Origin: Bermanella sp040371755
GTDB lineage: Bacteria; Pseudomonadota; Gammaproteobacteria; Pseudomonadales; Oceanobacteraceae
Direction: 5' to 3'
Assembly (NCBI RefSeq): GCF_040371755.1
Contig: NZ_BAABWE010000009.1
Span: 1 to 64,000 of the forward strand
DNA length: 64,000 bases
Positions 60,659-64,000 of the stretch are shown here, piece after piece (the first letter of the stretch is position 1; every line of letters starts with the position of its first letter). The notes beneath the pieces are model-generated. The model made no database searches and was not told the DNA's origin. It worked only from the letters and a program-made list of their open reading frames with translations. The translations under genes and the position numbers were made by a program.

Positions 60659-61753
60659 ATGGGTTTTAAATGTGGCATCGTTGGTTTACCAAACGTTGGT
60701 AAATCTACTCTTTTTAACGCATTAACCAAATCCGGTATTGGTGCAGAGAACTTTCCATTTTGTACCATCGAGCCAAACAGCGGCGTAGTGCCAATGCCAG
60801 ACGCCCGTCTAGATGCATTAGCCCAGATCGTAAACCCTGAAAAAGTCATCGCCACCACCATGGAATTCGTAGATATTGCAGGTTTAGTGAAAGGCGCTTC
60901 AAAAGGTGAAGGCCTAGGAAACCAGTTTTTAGCCAACATCCGTGAAACGGATGCTATAGCACACGTTGTACGCTGCTTTGAAGATGAAAATGTCATCCAC
61001 GTTGAAAACCGTATCAACCCAGCTGATGACATTGATGTTATCAACTTAGAACTCATCCTAGCAGACCTTGAATCTGCCGAAAAACAATTACAGCGTGTTA
61101 CCCGAACCGCAAAAAGCGGTGATAAAGACGCCGTTGCTGACAAAGCCCTGCTTGAAAAAATGATCACTCAGTTAGAAAACAGCTTACCAATCCGTGCAAT
61201 GGACCTAAGCGACGATGAGACAAAACGTGTGCGTATGTTTCACATGATTACCGTCAAGCCAACCATGTACATTGCAAACGTGGCCGAAGATGGTTTTGAA
61301 AATAACCCGTTCTTAGATACCGTTCGCGAGATTGCATCGAAAGAAAATGCCGTAGTTGTACCGGTTTGTAATAAAATTGAACAAGAAATTTCTGAGCTTG
61401 ATGACCCTGAAGACGTAGCCATGTTCCTTGAAGAAATGGGGCAAAGTGAACCGGGGCTTAACCGCGTAATTCGTGGTGGTTATGAGCTACTTGGCTTGCA
61501 AACCTACTTCACAGCTGGCGTAAAAGAAGTGCGTGCTTGGACCATTAAACAAAACAGTACGGCGCCACGTGCCGCTGCGGCCATCCACACAGATTTTGAA
61601 AAAGGCTTTATACGTGCTGAAACCATGTCCTATGACGACTTCATCGAATACAAGGGCGAAGCCGGCTGCAAACAAGCGGGTAAGCTGCGTATAGAAGGTA
61701 AAGAATACATAGTAAAAGACGGTGACGTATTACACTTCTTGTTTAACGTTTAA
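60659..61753 (+). CDS. ychF: YchF/Obg-like ATPase
   Basis: A 364-residue universally conserved YchF protein. The P loop is MGFKCGIVGLPNVGKSTLFN. The switch region has EFVDIAGLVKGASKGEGLGN, a coiled-coil insertion follows, and a C-terminal TGS domain contains VREVRAWTIK-like sequence and ends DGDVLHFLFNV. It binds ATP and ribosomes and is linked to oxidative stress. It is downstream of pth, as in many gammaproteobacteria, here separated by the MITE. Confidence 0.97.
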   Translation: MGFKCGIVGLPNVGKSTLFNALTKSGIGAENFPFCTIEPNSGVVPMPDARLDALAQIVNPEKVIATTMEFVDIAGLVKGASKGEGLGNQFLANIRETDAIAHVVRCFEDENVIHVENRINPADDIDVINLELILADLESAEKQLQRVTRTAKSGDKDAVADKALLEKMITQLENSLPIRAMDLSDDETKRVRMFHMITVKPTMYIANVAEDGFENNPFLDTVREIASKENAVVVPVCNKIEQEISELDDPEDVAMFLEEMGQSEPGLNRVIRGGYELLGLQTYFTAGVKEVRAWTIKQNSTAPRAAAAIHTDFEKGFIRAETMSYDDFIEYKGEAGCKQAGKLRIEGKEYIVKDGDVLHFLFNV

Positions 61754-61777
61754 ACAAAAAATCCGTTAGAAATTAAC

Positions 61778-61808
61778 AATCCCTTGTAGTAATACAAGGG
61801 ATTTTTTT
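61778..61808 (+). terminator. Terminator of ychF
   Basis: AATCCCTTGTA, loop GTAA, TACAAGGGATT is followed by five T. Confidence 0.95.
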
Positions 61809-61983
61809 ATGCGCAAAATAAAGCACTAAACATTCGATAACCATTCCATAGGACTTGATACCCCCACAAAGACGCTCGTCACTGGACGCTTAGCTTTGCG
61901 TTAAGTTGTCACAACCATGAGGGTGATAATTTTACTTAACAGCCTTCACAATTTACATTAGACATTTAATAAGGAAATAATTA

Positions 61984-62349
61984 ATGTCAATTCAAATCAT
62001 GATCCATTTAATATCGATTATACCTGCATTGCTACTTGGTATTTTTATACTCACACAAGAAAAAGGCACTCATACCCATAAGCTTGTAGGTAAAACATGG
62101 GTCGTTTTAATGCTTACCAGTTCGCTGGTTTCATTTTTCATTCAAACAAATGGTGGGTTTAGTTGGATCCATATACTTTCAATTATATCAATATCAAGCA
62201 TCTCTGTTGGTATATGGGCCATACGGAATAATAAATTAATAATACATAAGGGCTGCATGATTGGCGCATTTACCGGAACGTTTATCGCGGGTATTGTTGC
62301 AACAGTCTCACCTGGACGAATCGTACATAACTTTTTATTCGGCGGTTGA
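61984..62349 (+). CDS. DUF2306-like small membrane protein
   Basis: A 121-residue protein with four hydrophobic helices (about 4-22, 34-50, 57-77, 90-107). Conserved-looking His residues in HTHKLVGKTWV and IHKGCMIGAF, as well as the overall pattern, fit DUF2306. Function unknown. It stands alone, convergent with tadA. Confidence 0.8.
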   Translation: MSIQIMIHLISIIPALLLGIFILTQEKGTHTHKLVGKTWVVLMLTSSLVSFFIQTNGGFSWIHILSIISISSISVGIWAIRNNKLIIHKGCMIGAFTGTFIAGIVATVSPGRIVHNFLFGG

Positions 62350-62405
62350 GCTTCAATCACTACAAGACAATTTTTTAAGGTGTTTAAAAACACCTTAAAG
62401 CACGA

Positions 62406-62879
62406 TTATTTCTTCGCCGCTTTTTTCTCTTCCCTTCTTCTTTTAAAAAAGGCTTGAATCACGTCTGTGCATTCTTGCGCTAATACACCGCCAATAACGT
62501 CCACTTGATGGTTAAAGTAGGGCTTTTCAAAAACCTGTTCTTGGCTTTGGGCTACGCCCGCTTTAGGTTCGGTGGTGCCGTAAATTAAACGTCGAATGCG
62601 GCTATGTACAACGGCACCTGAGCACATGGTGCACGGCTCTACTGTGACGTATAAATCAGCATCCACTAAGCGATAATTTTCTACAAACTGTGCAGCTTGG
62701 CGCAGTGCCATGATTTCCGCATGTGCGGATGGGTCGTGGGAGGTTATGGGTTGGTTAAATCCACGACCAATGATTTGGTCATCCAGCACCACCACCGCAC
62801 CCACAGGTACTTCGTTTAGTTGATCTGCAAGCATGGCCTGTTCAATGGCTGCTTGCATGTATTGTTCATCAGAGTTCAT
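62406..62879 (-). CDS. tadA: tRNA-specific adenosine deaminase
   Basis: A 157-residue zinc deaminase that converts A34 to inosine in tRNA-Arg. The zinc motifs HAEIMALRQAA (His and catalytic Glu) and PCTMCSGAVVHSRI (two Cys) are intact. The C-terminus is Lys/Arg-rich (FFKRRREEKKAAKK). It overlaps the upstream lipoprotein hydrolase gene by 11 bp, suggesting co-expression. Confidence 0.96.
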   Translation of the reverse strand: MNSDEQYMQAAIEQAMLADQLNEVPVGAVVVLDDQIIGRGFNQPITSHDPSAHAEIMALRQAAQFVENYRLVDADLYVTVEPCTMCSGAVVHSRIRRLIYGTTEPKAGVAQSQEQVFEKPYFNHQVDVIGGVLAQECTDVIQAFFKRRREEKKAAKK

Positions 62880-63855
62880 TATTGTCGGTTAATCTGTGTT
62901 CAGCGTTCAATGATGTGACGTTACTTAAACGCCAAAAGTCTTTTAATAAGTCTGCGGTTTTTTCTGGTACTTCTAGCATAGGGGCGTGGCCCACTTTTGG
63001 CAGGATATCCACTTGCACGTTTGGGGTATATTGCAAAAACTTATCCACACTGGATACGTCTAACACACGGTCTTCTTCTCCCCACAATACATAGGTGGGC
63101 ATGGTAAGTTTTTCAAACGCATAACGGAATCCACCTGCATTGTGAGTCACGTCTATTTCTTGATTAAGCTGTTTAAATATTTTGTCATTGGCTTGCTCTC
63201 GGGCCATGGCGCGATCAGCCAGTACTTCTGTGGCAGGCCATGGCAAATCTGGTACTTGCTCCATGGTAAAACCCATTAACCGCTCCATGTCAGCTTTTGA
63301 GCGTACTATTAATGGGTTTGGTCCATTAGCTTCGATGATTTGCTCTAATTTACTAGGTTGATCGCCGTAAAAGCCTACGGCATCCACTAAGGATAATGTG
63401 GCCACTTGCTCTGGGTGACGATGAGCATATAGCACAGCAATGCCACCGCCCATGCTATTACCGACCAAATGAAAGCGTTTCAGACCAAGTTCATTTAAAA
63501 ATTTAGCAAGCCGTAAGCTTTGTTTGTCAAAGCCGTACTGCTCACCTTCTATAAAAGGGGTGTCACCATGGCCGGGGAGATCTGGTGCAATGATATGAAA
63601 GTTACTCAAAAAGCCCGCCATACGGGTCCAGTTGTCTTTGTCAGCGCCAAAACCATGCAATAGCACAACCACTGGCTTATTGGTTTGTTCAGTGGATTCT
63701 AAGTAGGCCCATTCAAAGTTATCAATGATGATGGATTTTTGTTCTAAGTCTGATCGGCTACGTTCAATGCCCACTCCCATATCAAATAAAGAGTGCTTCA
63801 AGCTAGTACAACCAGACAAAATTATGAAAGCCAGAATGCTTATAATTATTTTCAT
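62869..63855 (-). CDS. Alpha/beta-hydrolase lipoprotein
   Basis: A 328-residue lipoprotein with signal MKIIISILAFIILSGC (lipid-attached Cys16) and an alpha/beta-hydrolase fold. The oxyanion region is LLHGFGADKDNWTRM and the nucleophile elbow is LVGNSMGGGIAVLYA. A C-terminal Asp lies in LWGEEDRVLDVSS, and the catalytic His is in KVGHAPMLEVPEK. Probably an esterase or lipase anchored in the envelope; substrate unknown. It overlaps tadA by 11 bp. Confidence 0.93.
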   Translation of the reverse strand: MKIIISILAFIILSGCTSLKHSLFDMGVGIERSRSDLEQKSIIIDNFEWAYLESTEQTNKPVVVLLHGFGADKDNWTRMAGFLSNFHIIAPDLPGHGDTPFIEGEQYGFDKQSLRLAKFLNELGLKRFHLVGNSMGGGIAVLYAHRHPEQVATLSLVDAVGFYGDQPSKLEQIIEANGPNPLIVRSKADMERLMGFTMEQVPDLPWPATEVLADRAMAREQANDKIFKQLNQEIDVTHNAGGFRYAFEKLTMPTYVLWGEEDRVLDVSSVDKFLQYTPNVQVDILPKVGHAPMLEVPEKTADLLKDFWRLSNVTSLNAEHRLTDNNEL

Positions 63856-64000
63856 TTAGATTTCCTCAAGAGGCTTAGATTAGCGATTACGCAGCTTTCG
63901 TGCAAGGCAGCCCTAGGTGAAGAAACCTGTGACTTGAATGAGTTCGATTAATGGATTTGAGATTTGAATATGAAGCACATACCGACTTAAATACTAAGGT

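Noticed and set aside
62374..62399. Hairpin between DUF2306 and tadA as a terminator
   Set aside because: The inverted repeat is perfect, but the T run lies before it rather than after on the plus strand, and no T run follows on the minus strand either.

Overview
The window reads as chromosome of a marine-type gammaproteobacterium, and most of it is ordinary core genome. Supporting evidence: the rpsU-yqeY-dnaG-rpoD operon opposite tsaD; the block prmC/prfA/hemA opposite a TPR gene-lolB-ispE-tRNA-Gln-prs-rplY-pth-ychF, an order known from Pseudomonas and Oceanospirillales; ilvY opposite a long (class II) ilvC; MsrPQ; a TonB system with a TtpC-like energizer; and a DUF523/DUF1722 protein. Base composition is moderately AT-rich. 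An Oceanospirillales-like host (Bermanella/Oleispira/Thalassolituus type) is my inference from gene order, not a proven assignment.

Layout. 1-3.5 kb (minus strand): msrQ, msrP, pssA, ilvY. 3.6-5.9 kb: ilvC, followed by a five-unit tandem array made from its own 3' end plus terminator. 6.2-11.4 kb: six-gene TonB energising operon (DUF3450, TtpC-like, ExbB, ExbD, TonB, TPR). 11.5-16.9 kb: a dienoyl-CoA isomerase-like crotonase opposite a TetR regulator, recQ, an Mpo1-like protein, cytochrome b561 and YceI. 17.2-20.2 kb: cca, folM, folK, folB. 20.3-26.8 kb: repeats, tsaD, rpsU-yqeY-dnaG-rpoD and a CAU-anticodon tRNA. 26.8-27.3 kb: a second tandem array, of 100-bp units, that resembles the 3' half of that tRNA. 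27.4-29.8 kb: umuDC and an SRAP (YedK) gene diverging from one LexA box; this UmuD appears to have Cys in place of the catalytic Ser.

30-38 kb is the most accessory-looking stretch. It holds a repeat-rich FG-GAP lipoprotein, a tightly overlapping ECF sigma/anti-sigma/leucine-rich-repeat/outer-membrane-protein operon, and a lipoprotein preceded by a perfect CRP-type site and a second palindrome. 38-51 kb: pgm, DUF523/1722, a TonB-dependent receptor (a possible client of the TonB system), a trpE-ion channel-trpG operon and several unknown genes. 51-64 kb returns to core genes, ending with tadA and an alpha/beta-hydrolase lipoprotein.

No prophage, insertion sequence, CRISPR array or obvious defence system was seen. 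The most unusual signals are the two 3'-end-derived tandem arrays, which recall the E. coli tyrT/rtT repeats; the UmuD active-site change; the four-gene sigma-factor unit; and small inverted-repeat elements (3632-3757 and 20405-20524; 60454-60636 with a related end at 19206).
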